DNA of 64,000 bases from Deltaproteobacteria bacterium (GTDB taxonomy: Bacteria; Desulfobacterota; Desulfobacteria; Desulfobacterales; Desulfatirhabdiaceae). Positions 17,338 through 27,938 of the stretch are shown here, piece by piece (position 1 is the stretch's first letter; each line of letters begins with the position of its first letter). The stretch is from NCBI GenBank assembly GCA_016219185.1, contig JACRBZ010000061.1, forward strand, positions 1-64,000, given 5' to 3'. Under the pieces are notes generated by a model. That model was not told the origin of the DNA. It made no database searches and was given only the letters and a program-made list of their open reading frames with translations. A program made the translations under genes and the position numbers.

Positions 17338-19020
17338 ATGATCACTTATTCAGATTTCTGGCGGAATAACCGCTCAGGAAACGAAACAGCCGAGTTCATG
17401 CTCTGTTTACGGGCCTTACGCAAGGTAGCCGGATACCTCGGTCGGAATGTGAAACCGGTGTTCTGGAAAGGGATGGTTGAAACGGATAACCGGTTTATCC
17501 TTCTTGATCCGTTAGTAATCGGAGAGAAATATCCCGTTCCATACGTTACCTTCGATCTCCTTGTTGGCCAGGTGGTACTTGAAGGACTGTCTTCGCTTGA
17601 ATGGCGCGAGTGGGTTACTGACAAAGTGGTGAAAGAGGCTCCGACCGTATCAGATTCTGTTTATCGCTATTTGGAAAATGTCTTCGAGGCTGCCGAGGAT
17701 ATCTATATTCACATGCGGACAAAATCGTCCGTATGGTCTCTTTATCTGACACAATACTGGCAGGCGAAACTAAATAAAAACAGGAGAGATCCGACCCTGC
17801 CGCCCAGCCCGTCGAGTCTTGCAGATGTCTGGCGGACAGAAAGAATACTTGATGAGCAGACAAAGAATCTGCACGGCTATTATTTCGGGCCGCTTGATAT
17901 ATTAAATCATCTCTCCAAAGAGTTGTCTCATATCGCATTGTTTCCCTCCATTGCAGAAAGGCGATCTAAAAGAAAAAATATTTATATGGACGTATGGCGC
18001 AGGATCGCCGATGAAATTTTGAAATGGGAGGAATTTCCGGTTTCCTCTGATGCAATTAAGATTAGAGATGAAGCGGCTCCACAGGGCGAGGTGGATAAAA
18101 GCAAAGACGGGGATGAAAATAACGATACAGGTGAATCAAACCAGGCTTCTGCCGATTCTGGAGATATTTTAATTCGCTTAAAGACCGCTCTTAAAGATCA
18201 GGAGAATGATCTGACGGACACAATCGCTGTGGCCGTGGAAGACCCTGAAGCAAGATCCATGGAAACACTTGTCAGGAAAAGCCAGGCGATAAGCGATATT
18301 CAGTCTGATGATATGCTTGTTAATCGACTTAAGAAGATATTTTTACAGCAGAAGTCCCTTTTTATGCACCGCCGTAAAAGGTATATAAAAAAAACGCAGT
18401 ATGAAGGTAAGGTTGATCACCGGCGTCTTTACCGCGTACCCTTGGATGGCAGGGTTTTTAAAAATAAAGCGATTATTATCTCTGATTTTCCATGGCATGT
18501 TTGTATCATCGCGGATGCGTCATCCTCCATGGGTGGAATGTCGAGCGGCAAAAGGCCATGGGAGACCGCAGAAAAGATTTTTGTCTCACTTGCAAAAGCT
18601 GTTGAAGGATTTAAGAATCTTATTGATATCTATGCATACTCCGAGGACGGGGGCGTATGTGTGCTTACCCAGCTTTATCATGGCGGCAATGTATACTCCA
18701 CTATTCCCAAGGGACGGACCCCGTCAGGCCAGGCCATCATGGCTGCGGCAATGTTGCTAAACAGAAAGTATAAAAACAGTATGATTATCCATATAACCGA
18801 CGGAGCTGCCAATTGTGGGCTTAGTCTTGGTGATACTCTTAAATACTGCCGGGCACATGATGTTGAGGTGATCACAATCGGTTGTGGGTGCAACCTGCAG
18901 ACACAGCAGTTTCTGAAGGGGTATTTTTCGGCAGATCACTTGAACTTTATGGATAATATCAGCGGCCTGTCAGAAACCATTGAAAAATTGTTCCGACAGA
19001 GGATGCTGAAATTAACCTGA
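17338..19020 (+). CDS. VWA-domain protein, copy 2 (lacks HExxH)
   Basis: IIADASSSMGG MIDAS-like; paralogue of 5093-6850; VLEGLSSLEW replaces VHEAMHQTEW. Confidence 0.75.
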   Translation: MITYSDFWRNNRSGNETAEFMLCLRALRKVAGYLGRNVKPVFWKGMVETDNRFILLDPLVIGEKYPVPYVTFDLLVGQVVLEGLSSLEWREWVTDKVVKEAPTVSDSVYRYLENVFEAAEDIYIHMRTKSSVWSLYLTQYWQAKLNKNRRDPTLPPSPSSLADVWRTERILDEQTKNLHGYYFGPLDILNHLSKELSHIALFPSIAERRSKRKNIYMDVWRRIADEILKWEEFPVSSDAIKIRDEAAPQGEVDKSKDGDENNDTGESNQASADSGDILIRLKTALKDQENDLTDTIAVAVEDPEARSMETLVRKSQAISDIQSDDMLVNRLKKIFLQQKSLFMHRRKRYIKKTQYEGKVDHRRLYRVPLDGRVFKNKAIIISDFPWHVCIIADASSSMGGMSSGKRPWETAEKIFVSLAKAVEGFKNLIDIYAYSEDGGVCVLTQLYHGGNVYSTIPKGRTPSGQAIMAAAMLLNRKYKNSMIIHITDGAANCGLSLGDTLKYCRAHDVEVITIGCGCNLQTQQFLKGYFSADHLNFMDNISGLSETIEKLFRQRMLKLT

Positions 19021-19040
19021 AAAAGAGGAATAGCGCCTTA

Positions 19041-19196
19041 ATGTCAAAAGGAATACCAGGCAAAGATAAAGAACAGGACCATAATCACAGACATTGGTTA
19101 ACCGAAGCAGAACAAATATATGCATTATGGGAAAATGCTTATAATCTGGGTGGACAGGAGCAAATTGACCGGCTTACTAATTCTGTATTTATGTAA
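19041..19196 (+). CDS. Small ORF (51 aa), possible small subunit associated with the biotin carrier
   Basis: MSKGIPGKDKEQDHNHRHWLTEAEQIYALWENAYNLGGQEQIDRLTNSVFM*, tightly spaced between VWA copy 2 and the biotinyl carrier gene. Confidence 0.45.
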   Translation: MSKGIPGKDKEQDHNHRHWLTEAEQIYALWENAYNLGGQEQIDRLTNSVFM

Positions 19197-19220
19197 GACT
19201 TACATCAAAAGGAAGACGAA

Positions 19221-19436
19221 ATGAGCATAGAAATCTTATCACCAATGCCGGGAACTGTTGTAAGGATTTTAGTAAAAGAAGGCGATACCGTTCAAGAAGG
19301 TGAAGCTGTTATCGTGCTTGAATCCATGAAAATGGAAAACCATATCAGCACAAAATCTTCAGGAACGGTTAAGGAAATAAAGGTGTCTGAACAAGATAAA
19401 GTTGCTTCCAAAGCAATATTGATGATTATTGGCTGA
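19221..19436 (+). CDS. Stand-alone biotin carboxyl carrier protein
   Basis: 71 aa with biotinylation motif ESMKMEN. Confidence 0.92.
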   Translation: MSIEILSPMPGTVVRILVKEGDTVQEGEAVIVLESMKMENHISTKSSGTVKEIKVSEQDKVASKAILMIIG

Positions 19437-19504
19437 TGTGAACCAAATTTGAAGTTCTCGTAAATAGTCAAAAGCCATAATGAATCTTAATCATTCAACA
19501 ACAG

Positions 19505-19940
19505 CTATTCATAACAGAAATATGGTTTAAAGAAGCAAAATAGCTCTTTGACAATCTTAAGAATCCAGCTTGGAGAGAGATAGGTGTGCAATTTGCCCCT
19601 AACTGCCATGCCTCGGGCAGTTTTTACCACTGCTGCCCTGAATACATTCACGGCATTCAGGGTGGCACCGCCCATCACTGGCGATACAATCTCAACCGCC
19701 ATTTCATCGGCTTTTTGGGTGTTGTCGTCGCTGCCGTAAAGGCTGTCAGCCAGCACGACCTCTGGCATCATTTTCTGCTCTTTCACAGATTCAATTGCAG
19801 GTATCCAGGTTGTGCTGAGCCACCAGATCCCGGACCGGAAGAATAGGAAGACCTTCTTTCTGAAAAATTCCTACCCAGGAAGCTTCCATGAGTTTTCGGC
19901 GTTTTTCACCCAAAAACTCCCATGGATCGAAGATTTGAAG
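19505..19940 (-). pseudogene. Degenerate DDE-type transposase remnant
   Basis: Minus strand: FDPWEFLGEKRRKLMEASWVGIFQKEGLPILPVRDLVAQHNLDTCN* then VKEQKMMPEVVLADSLYGSDDNTQKADEMAVEIVSPVMG; internal deletion and stop. Confidence 0.65.
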
Positions 19941-20159
19941 TTGTTTTGATTATTATCACGGATCATGGTTATTTTACCGATAAGAGCTTGAAATATGACT
20001 CATACATATCAGCAAATCGCATAAAATCAAGCTTTATATTTTTGATTATGTATATTTTCAAATAGTTATGGTTTTATTCTTTTTACGATTTCATGAAGAG
20101 TGATTTATATTTTCGTTCACTGCCCGGAAAAGGGGTCCGGTTATTCCCTGGAGGAATTT

Positions 20160-21728
20160 ATGGTATTGCCTTTGCATGACAATCTTTCAAGACTTGAGGA
20201 GATGCGCCGGGAGTCGATACAGGGCGGCGGAGAGGATCGAATCGACGCCCAGCACCGGAGAGGAAAACTTACGGCCCGTGAACGCATCGACCTTCTGCTG
20301 GATGAAGGTTCTTTTGAGGAGTTTGATATCCTGAAGACCGGAAGGGGCGGCTCTCTGGGGGAAGACGCCGAGAGATCTCCGGGCCGTTACCCCGGAGATG
20401 GCGTGGTGACGGGCCATGGAACCATCGATGGCCGGGAGGTGTTTGTCTTCAGCCAGGACTTTACCGTTATCGGGGGTTCCCTGGGAGAGGCCCATTCCCA
20501 GAAAATAAGCAAGGTCATGGACCATGCGGTCCGGGTCGGCTCGCCCATCATCGGGCTGAACGACTCCGGCGGCGCCCGGATTCAGGAAGGGGTGGATGCG
20601 CTGGCGGCTTACGGGGAGATTTTCCATCGAAATGTCGAAGCCAGCGGCGTGGTCCCCCAGATTTCCTGCATCATGGGGCCGTGCGCGGGCGGTGCGGTTT
20701 ACAGCCCGGCCATGACCGATTTTATCTTTATGGTTGAAAACTCCTCCAACATGTTCGTTACAGGCCCGAATGTCGTCAAAACCGTCATTCATCAGGATAT
20801 CAGCGCGGAGGAACTGGGAGGCGCCCAGGTTCACGGAACCGTCAGCGGCGTTGCCCATTTTGTGGTTCCAAACGATATTCTCTGCCTTCGGGAAGTCCGC
20901 AGGCTGATCAGTTTTCTGCCTTCCAACAATCGCCTGAAGGCGCCTTTTCTCGATTTAAGGGATCCGCCCGAACGTACGGACCCGGCCCTCGATCACCTGG
21001 TTCCCCCGAATCCCAATCAGACTTATGACATGAACGTCCTGATTTACAGCATTCTGGACGGCGCCGAATTTCTGGAGATTCATGCGGGTTTTGCCCGGAA
21101 CATCATCTGCGGGTTCGGCCGGATGGGGGGGCAGACCATCGGACTTGTGGCCAATCAGCCCGCGGTTCTTGCGGGCGTTCTGGACAGCAATGCCTCCACC
21201 AAGGCGGCCCGGTTTGTCCGGTTCTGCGACGCCTTCAACATTCCCCTGATCTGCCTGGTGGATGTTCCCGGATTCATGCCGGGTCCGGAACAGGAACACG
21301 GGGGGATCATCCGGCACGGGGCCAAGCTTCTGTACGCCTTTATCGAGGCCACGGTGCCGCGGATCACGGTGATTGTGAGAAAAGCCTATGGCGGCGCCTA
21401 TCTGGTGATGAACTCCAAGCACATTCACTGCGATATCAATTATGCGTGGCCAACGGCCGAGATTGCCGTACTGGGGCCCCGGGGCGCGGTGGAAGTCATT
21501 TACCGCAAGGAAATCAAGGAATCCGGCGATCCGGACGCCACCATGGCCGAAAAAATGGAACTCTACCGAAAAGCCTTTGTAAACCCGTTTCTGGCTGCCA
21601 AACGCGGCTACATCGATGATGTGATCTTTCCCAGAGACACCCGGCACCGCCTGATCCGGACCCTGCAGTTTCTGGAAAGCAAAAAGACCCGCCGGCCGGA
21701 TCGCAAACACGGCAATATTCCCCTGTGA
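20160..21728 (+). CDS. Acyl-CoA carboxylase/decarboxylase carboxyltransferase subunit (PccB/MmdA-like)
   Basis: [86 protein letters not shown]. Confidence 0.92.
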   Translation: MVLPLHDNLSRLEEMRRESIQGGGEDRIDAQHRRGKLTARERIDLLLDEGSFEEFDILKTGRGGSLGEDAERSPGRYPGDGVVTGHGTIDGREVFVFSQDFTVIGGSLGEAHSQKISKVMDHAVRVGSPIIGLNDSGGARIQEGVDALAAYGEIFHRNVEASGVVPQISCIMGPCAGGAVYSPAMTDFIFMVENSSNMFVTGPNVVKTVIHQDISAEELGGAQVHGTVSGVAHFVVPNDILCLREVRRLISFLPSNNRLKAPFLDLRDPPERTDPALDHLVPPNPNQTYDMNVLIYSILDGAEFLEIHAGFARNIICGFGRMGGQTIGLVANQPAVLAGVLDSNASTKAARFVRFCDAFNIPLICLVDVPGFMPGPEQEHGGIIRHGAKLLYAFIEATVPRITVIVRKAYGGAYLVMNSKHIHCDINYAWPTAEIAVLGPRGAVEVIYRKEIKESGDPDATMAEKMELYRKAFVNPFLAAKRGYIDDVIFPRDTRHRLIRTLQFLESKKTRRPDRKHGNIPL

Positions 21729-21732
21729 GAGG

Positions 21733-23748
21733 TTGATGATGTTCAAGAAAATCCTGATTGCCAATCGTGGCGAAATTGCTGTCCGGATCATCCGAACCTG
21801 CAAGCGGATGGGCGTTGAAACCGTTGCGGTATTTTCCGAGGCCGATGCCAGAAGCCTTCATGTGCAGGAAGCGGACGCAGCGGTTTTCGTCGGCAAAGCG
21901 CGTTCCGCGGAATCCTACCTGGTTCCTGAAAAAATCATTGATGCGGCGCTGAAGACCGGCTGCCTGGCCATTCACCCCGGTTACGGGTTTCTGTCCGAAA
22001 ACGCCGGGTTCAGCGAAAAAGTCCGCCTTTCCGGCATGGTGTTTATCGGTCCGACGGCTGAGGCAATTGCAACCCTTGGGGACAAGATCGCCTCCAAGGC
22101 CCTGGCCCTGAAGTCCGGGGTCCCGGTGGTTCCCGGACATATCGGATTGCTGTCCGGACTGGAAGAGGCCGAAGCCATCGCGGAGCAGATCGGCTTTCCC
22201 GTTCTATTAAAGCCCGCGGCCGGCGGGGGCGGAAAAGGCATGCGGGTTGTATCTTGCAAAGAAGAAATGGGACCTGCGTTTTTTGCCTGTCAGGAAGAAA
22301 CCCGAAAAGCCTTCGGGGACCCGCATCTGTTTCTCGAGCGTTACATCGCCAATCCCCGGCATATCGAGATTCAAATCCTGGCGGACCGGTATGGAAATGT
22401 GATTCACCTTGGCGAAAGGGAGTGTTCCATTCAGCGCCGGCATCAGAAGGTCATTGAGGAAACCCCGTCTCCGGCAGTGGATCCGGCGCTTCGCCAGAAG
22501 ATGGGAGCCATGGCATGCAGCCTTGCCAGGGAAGCCGGCTACACCAATGCCGGAACCGTTGAGTTCATCATGGATGAAGACCGGAACATGTATTTTCTGG
22601 AAATGAACACCCGGCTTCAGGTGGAGCATCCCGTGACGGAGTTAGTGACAGGTCTGGATCTGGTGGAGCTTCAGCTTAAAATCGCTTACGGGGAAGTGCT
22701 TCCCCTTCGCCAGGAAGACGTATCCTTTAACGGCTCGGCCATTGAAGCCCGGATCTGCGCCGAGGATCCGTCCCGGAATTTTCTGCCGGCAACCGGCATG
22801 ATCACCCGGTATGCCCCGCCGCGGGGAAAAAACATCCGGGTGGACAGCGGCATCGTGGCAGGAAGCGTGGTCAGCGTTTATTATGACTCGCTGCTGGCCA
22901 AGGTGATCAGTTGGGGGGAGACCCGGGAAGGTGCGCGAATGGCGCTTGTCACCGCCCTGAACGGATATCATGTCGAGGGGGTGATCACCAATGTCGATTT
23001 CGTCAACCTGATCCTGAATCATCCGGCCTTTGCATCCGCAGAGCTCTCGACCCGGTTTATCGAACAGCATTTTGACAATGAAAAGGCAAAGATTCCGCCG
23101 CCAGCCGATCTGCTCAGCCTGATGGCCATTGCAACCACGCTGGTGTACCACAACCGTCAAAAGCTGATCCGGGAATCCTTAAAGCCCATGGCGGCGCATG
23201 TCGGCGGGTCCGAAAGGCCAAGAGCCTGGTATCATTACATGGTCAAGGGAGAAGCGGATATTTTCGAGCTTCGTCTCCAGGGAAATCCCGAGCTGAAGAC
23301 CTGGACCGTCTGGGCCAACGGCAATCAGTACCAGGTGGTCACGCCGGACCTGGAGTTTTACCGAAGGCGCATCAAGCTGAGTATCAACGGCAAGTCCCGG
23401 ATGTTCCGGCTTCAGTTCCGGGGCAATTTTATCTGGGCCGCCTTTTGCGGCATTACCCGGGTTTTTGAGGTCTACAGCCCACAGGAATGGGAGCTGGCCC
23501 AATTCATGCCCAAAGTCCGGAAGCGGGTTCTGGACAATGTCCTGGAATGCCCCATGCCAGGGCTTGTGGTGGATATCCGTGTTCGGAAAGGGGACCGGGT
23601 TTACCGGGGTCAGGAACTGGTTATTGTGGAATCCATGAAAATGGAAAGCGGTGTGGCCTCTCCCTGCGATGGCGAAGTGCTTGAGATACTGATTGAAAAA
23701 GGCCAGGCCGTGGACACGGGCTATATCCTGATGCGCTTTAAGCATTGA
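21733..23748 (+). CDS. Acetyl/propionyl-CoA carboxylase biotin carboxylase + BCCP subunit
   Basis: KILIANRGEIAVRIIRTCKRMG, KPAAGGGGKGMRVV, EMNTRLQVEHPVTE, C-terminal VESMKMESG. Confidence 0.95.
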   Translation: MMMFKKILIANRGEIAVRIIRTCKRMGVETVAVFSEADARSLHVQEADAAVFVGKARSAESYLVPEKIIDAALKTGCLAIHPGYGFLSENAGFSEKVRLSGMVFIGPTAEAIATLGDKIASKALALKSGVPVVPGHIGLLSGLEEAEAIAEQIGFPVLLKPAAGGGGKGMRVVSCKEEMGPAFFACQEETRKAFGDPHLFLERYIANPRHIEIQILADRYGNVIHLGERECSIQRRHQKVIEETPSPAVDPALRQKMGAMACSLAREAGYTNAGTVEFIMDEDRNMYFLEMNTRLQVEHPVTELVTGLDLVELQLKIAYGEVLPLRQEDVSFNGSAIEARICAEDPSRNFLPATGMITRYAPPRGKNIRVDSGIVAGSVVSVYYDSLLAKVISWGETREGARMALVTALNGYHVEGVITNVDFVNLILNHPAFASAELSTRFIEQHFDNEKAKIPPPADLLSLMAIATTLVYHNRQKLIRESLKPMAAHVGGSERPRAWYHYMVKGEADIFELRLQGNPELKTWTVWANGNQYQVVTPDLEFYRRRIKLSINGKSRMFRLQFRGNFIWAAFCGITRVFEVYSPQEWELAQFMPKVRKRVLDNVLECPMPGLVVDIRVRKGDRVYRGQELVIVESMKMESGVASPCDGEVLEILIEKGQAVDTGYILMRFKH

Positions 23749-23770
23749 TGGCTTCGTAAACGCTCATGGC

Positions 23771-23937
23771 AGTTCCTGCCACCCCCGATCATGAAAATGT
23801 ATTTTCACGGTAAAAAGCTGGGTTACGCCGCTTCGCGGCGCTGTATCATAAAATAACTTCGGGGAAGTTTTTTGGAAGTCCATTTGCTTCGTTGCGCTAC
23901 AACCTTCGTCATTGAGGCGTACCCAAAAGTACGCCTC
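23771..23937. repeat. Cluster of four small inverted repeats in intergenic DNA
   Basis: GGCAG-TTC-CTGCC; TGAAAAT-GT-ATTTTCA; CGCCGC-TTC-GCGGCG; GAGGCGTAC-CCAAAA-GTACGCCTC (23914-23937). Confidence 0.7.
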
Positions 23938-24074
23938 ACTCCCCCTCTGTGTCAGGATAGATGTCGGGTGTTCCAGTCAATACGGTATCCGCTCCCGAGT
24001 CTTGTCCATGAGGCGGATCGGAATTGTCATCTGAATCCATTTGGCTTACTATAAAATAGGAGATAAGAATCCCT

Positions 24075-25088
24075 TTGGAATATGCAGCTCAACTAACCGG
24101 AACAGGCTCGGCCTTTCCCCGAAACCGGATCTCAAACACGGATATTTCACAGAAACTGGCGCTATCCGGAATCGAAACCAGCGATTCCTGGATACGGGAA
24201 CGGACCGGCATTGCCGAAAGACGCATGTCGATGCCGGGAAATCCGGAAGAACACAACTCATCCCTTGGCCTTGCGGCTGCGTTAAACGCCTTGAAGATGG
24301 CCGGAAAAACCCCGCTTGACATTGATCAGATCGTCTATTCCACCTGCACGCCGGATACCATTATTCCGTCGACTGCCTGCTGGCTTCAGCATAAGCTGGG
24401 TGCTGCCAGGGCCTGGGGGATGGATTTGAATGCCGCCTGTTCGGGCTTCATTTACGGACTGAGCATTGCCGATCAGTTCATTCGTTCCGGACAAGTCAAG
24501 ACAGCCCTGGTGATCGGCGCCGAAATTCTGAGCTCCATCACCAACTGGGAAGATCGCTCATCCTGCATTCTGTTTGGAGACGGGGCAGGCGCCGCCATTG
24601 TCGAGCGAACGCAGGAGACATCGGCGCATCGCATCCTTTCCACCCATCTGCTGTCTGACGGCACCCTCTGGGAACTGCTTCATATTCCCGCCGGCGGCTC
24701 GGCCCAGCCGGTGACGCCTGAGATGATTTCTCAAAATTTGAATAAAATCCATATGAATGGCCGGGAAATCTTCAAGATCGCCGTCAGAACCCTGAGCAGC
24801 TTTGCGCTGAAGGCATTGAAAAAAAACCAGATGACGGTTGACATGCTGGACTGGTTTATTCCCCATCAGGCCAATTTCCGCATTATCGAGGCTGTGGCAA
24901 AGCGGCTGAATCTGCCCATGGAAAAAGTTCTGGTCAATGTGGACCGTTACGGAAACACGTCATCCGCGACCGTGCCTACCATGATGGATGAGGCGGTCCG
25001 GGATGGCCGCATTCAAAAAGGCCAGACCGTGCTTCTGGATGCTTTCGGAGCGGGCCTCACTTACGGGGCCGTACTGCTGAGATGGTAA
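24075..25088 (+). CDS. 3-oxoacyl-ACP synthase III (FabH-like)
   Basis: GMDLNAACSGFIYGL, FGDGAGAAIVER, WFIPHQANFRIIEAVAKRL, DRYGNTSSATVP; TTG start. Confidence 0.9.
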   Translation: MEYAAQLTGTGSAFPRNRISNTDISQKLALSGIETSDSWIRERTGIAERRMSMPGNPEEHNSSLGLAAALNALKMAGKTPLDIDQIVYSTCTPDTIIPSTACWLQHKLGAARAWGMDLNAACSGFIYGLSIADQFIRSGQVKTALVIGAEILSSITNWEDRSSCILFGDGAGAAIVERTQETSAHRILSTHLLSDGTLWELLHIPAGGSAQPVTPEMISQNLNKIHMNGREIFKIAVRTLSSFALKALKKNQMTVDMLDWFIPHQANFRIIEAVAKRLNLPMEKVLVNVDRYGNTSSATVPTMMDEAVRDGRIQKGQTVLLDAFGAGLTYGAVLLRW

Positions 25089-25190
25089 GAAAAGCATTGA
25101 AGCGGAGTATCCATTCATGCTGAGCATTGTTTCAGGGTATTACCGAGGGTTCTATACAGGAGAACGGAAGAAGAGTTTTGCGCTATTACC

Positions 25191-26423
25191 TTATTTCTGT
25201 TCATCATCCTGTCCCCCATCAACCACGACACGATTGCGGCCCGATCTTTTGGCATGGTACAGCGCCTGATCAGCCGCAAGGATCAGCGCTTCCGGGCCGG
25301 CCTGCAAAAGCTGGCCGGGCACAATGCTCGCCACTCCTAAACTCGCCGTGACATGGACTTGGACGTTATTTTTATTGGAAATCATCTTTTCCGAAACTTC
25401 CTTACATAACTGCTCAGCGACAATCCGAGCCTGTTCCGCACTGGTGTCGATGAGCATAAGCGCAAACTCCTCGCCACCGTAACGTGCCGCCAAATCCCCC
25501 GGACGGCGCGCATAGCCCTTGAGCAATGAACCTACAACACTCAGGCACTCGTCACCGGCCTGATGACCATAGGTATCGTTAAACAGCTTGAAGTGATCGA
25601 TATCAAGCATGATAAATCCGATTGATTCACAATTTCGTTTAGCGCGTTGCCATTCACGGGACAGGGTACTATCAAAGCTACGACGGTTGGCGATTTGGGT
25701 GAGGCCGTCGATGGTACTGAGAAATTGTAGACTCAGATTCAATTCTTCGAGCTGACGATTCGTAATGGAAATCATGCGTGATTGCAGATAATTCTGGCGC
25801 AAAGAGCGTTCCATCAGGAAAGCGCCGATTAGGGCGCAACCCGAGGAAGCAATAAACACGTAATTGCCGATGAGCACAACGGCCAGAAATGATATGTTGC
25901 TCTTCAGATCAAAGCAGATCAGTTCAACATTGATCGTGATTAACATGATGATTGCAGCGCACACCCCCCATTTGAACTGTATGCGAGACACCGCATACAA
26001 TATTATCAGCACAATGGTGACAGAGTTATAGTAATAATAGCTGTAAGGTTCGGGCGAATTCAGGGCGATTGCCATCATCCCACCTACGAAAACACAATAG
26101 AAGATGGTGGAAAAAAGTTGGTGTTGGTCTTCAATGCCACGTCTGAAGAAGATCAGCATCAGACCCAGCATGGGCGCTCCCGCAACCAGCCGTATAAACC
26201 ACGTCCGGCCGGCCACCTCGGGCATGAAGACTATATCGAGTACGCCGCAGGTCATGAAGACAATGAGCCCTATTATTCCGGCGATCTGCATGTGCGCGCA
26301 GTAAAGGTGCGTATAATCCTGCTGGAATTCGCGCTCCAATTCGTTGTTGAAGCGCAGACGCCAGCCATGATCATCCATAAACTGGCGCAAGGCATTAAGT
26401 TCGTCAATGTTCATGAGGTTCAT
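25191..26423 (-). CDS. Membrane GGDEF diguanylate cyclase
   Basis: DGLTQIANRRSFD, DIDHFKLFNDTYGHQAGDECL, ARYGGEEFALML; multiple TM segments. Confidence 0.93.
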   Translation of the reverse strand: MNLMNIDELNALRQFMDDHGWRLRFNNELEREFQQDYTHLYCAHMQIAGIIGLIVFMTCGVLDIVFMPEVAGRTWFIRLVAGAPMLGLMLIFFRRGIEDQHQLFSTIFYCVFVGGMMAIALNSPEPYSYYYYNSVTIVLIILYAVSRIQFKWGVCAAIIMLITINVELICFDLKSNISFLAVVLIGNYVFIASSGCALIGAFLMERSLRQNYLQSRMISITNRQLEELNLSLQFLSTIDGLTQIANRRSFDSTLSREWQRAKRNCESIGFIMLDIDHFKLFNDTYGHQAGDECLSVVGSLLKGYARRPGDLAARYGGEEFALMLIDTSAEQARIVAEQLCKEVSEKMISNKNNVQVHVTASLGVASIVPGQLLQAGPEALILAADQALYHAKRSGRNRVVVDGGQDDEQK

Positions 26424-26543
26424 CGCTTTCTAAAGTGAGTAAATAGTTTATGATAATCATGCACCGTGCAAAGGCGATGTTTTCCAGTATGTGAAAATCC
26501 CGCACCGCTGGTGACCCTCTTTTTCAGCCCTCAACCACCTCAT

Positions 26544-27938
26544 TTAGCGGTAGTCTTTTTTATCAAGATTATAGCGACGCAATTTACGAAAAAGTGTACG
26601 CGTATTCACCCCCGAACACTGAACCACCTTATTAACCTGCCCATGGTATCGTTCCATAGCCAGTTTAAGATAATTTCGCTCAAGTTCATCAATCTGATCA
26701 TTCAGCGGCGTGTCAAGACTTGGGTGCGCACAGCTTATTATTGATTTATCGCTCCGAATTTCGGTAATAAAAACGTTTCGAATTATATTGCCAGAAGTTA
26801 ATATGGCTGTTCGTTCCATAACATTTGATAATTCCCTCACATTACCCGGCCATGTGTGACTAAGAATTTGAGCAATCGCTTCAGTATGAAGTTCCATAAA
26901 GTCCCGACCCAACTGTTGTAAATAAAAATCTAAAAAATAACGGGCCAAAATCGGAATATCTTCTTTCCTTTCTCTCAGAGGGGGCAAATAAATCGGTATC
27001 ACATTAAGACGATAGAAAAGGTCCTGTCGAAATTTTCCTTTCTTGACCAACTGAATTAAATCTTCGTTTGATGCAGCAATGATTCGGACATCGACTTTGA
27101 TGACGGATTCATCACCAAGACGTTGGAAAGATTTCTCCTCGATAAGTCGCAACAATTTTTGCTGTACTGAATTTGATGCATTCGAAATTTCGTCCAAAAA
27201 AATCGTCCCGCCATCGGCTTGTTCGAAATGCCCTCGCTTGTTTGATTGAGCGCCTGTAAACGCTCCCTTCTTATGACCGAACAGTTCAGATTCAAGTAAA
27301 GTCTCAGTAAGCGCGCCACAATCGACTGTAATAATACGGCCGGAAGCTCGGAGGCTGTTATGATGTATTGTTTTTGCAATCAGTTCCTTTCCAGTCCCTG
27401 TCTCACCTGAAATAAGCACGGTCGAATCCAGGGGGGAAACTATTTCTATTAACCTAAACACGGCTTTCATTGACTTGCTTTTCCCCACGATCTCACCCAG
27501 GTTGTATTTATGTCCGAGCTCGTCCTGCAATTTCGAAACGGATTCTTTAAGCAGCCGATTCTCATTTTTTAAACATAAACGTTCGTTGATCCTTTGTAAG
27601 AGAGCTTTTATTATGGAAAAATCAAGTGGCTTACTAAGAAAATCGCAAATTCCGCATTTCATGACTTCCACAGCCAATTCAACGTTAGCAAAACCTGTAA
27701 TAACTATTATTTAGATATCAGGGAAGCGTTCTTTAATTATTTTTACCAATTCATTTCCAGGGATACCGGGCATTTTAATGTCTGATATCACCACATCGAA
27801 ATTTTTATTGGATAACAACTCTATAGCGGAAGTCCCGTCAGAAGCTAAATGCACATCATAACCCCATTTAGACAATCTCAATTTAATGGTTTCACGAATC
27901 GTATGCTCGTCATCAATCACTAGAATTTTTAGCTTCAT
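26544..27938 (-). pseudogene. NtrC-type sigma-54-dependent response regulator interrupted by an in-frame TAA in the receiver domain
   Basis: Same-frame ORFs: [12 protein letters not shown]...VKIIKERFPDI*IIVITGFANVELAVEVMKCGICDFLSKPLDF...GETGTGKELIA...Fis-like C-terminus; stop codon about 27711-27713. Confidence 0.8.

Noticed and set aside
20187-22140. Long minus-strand ORFs (223, 282, 208 aa) opposite the carboxylase genes
   Set aside because: Antisense to strongly recognisable pccB/accC-like genes; high-GC shadow ORFs with low-complexity G/P/R composition.
26424-26543. Possible c-di-GMP riboswitch upstream of the GGDEF gene
   Set aside because: Some hairpin-like segments but no recognisable GEMM core; not supportable by eye.
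27711-27713. Idea that the stop inside the response regulator is a second recoded codon
   Set aside because: It is TAA, not TGA, so selenocysteine does not apply; nonsense mutation or error is simpler.
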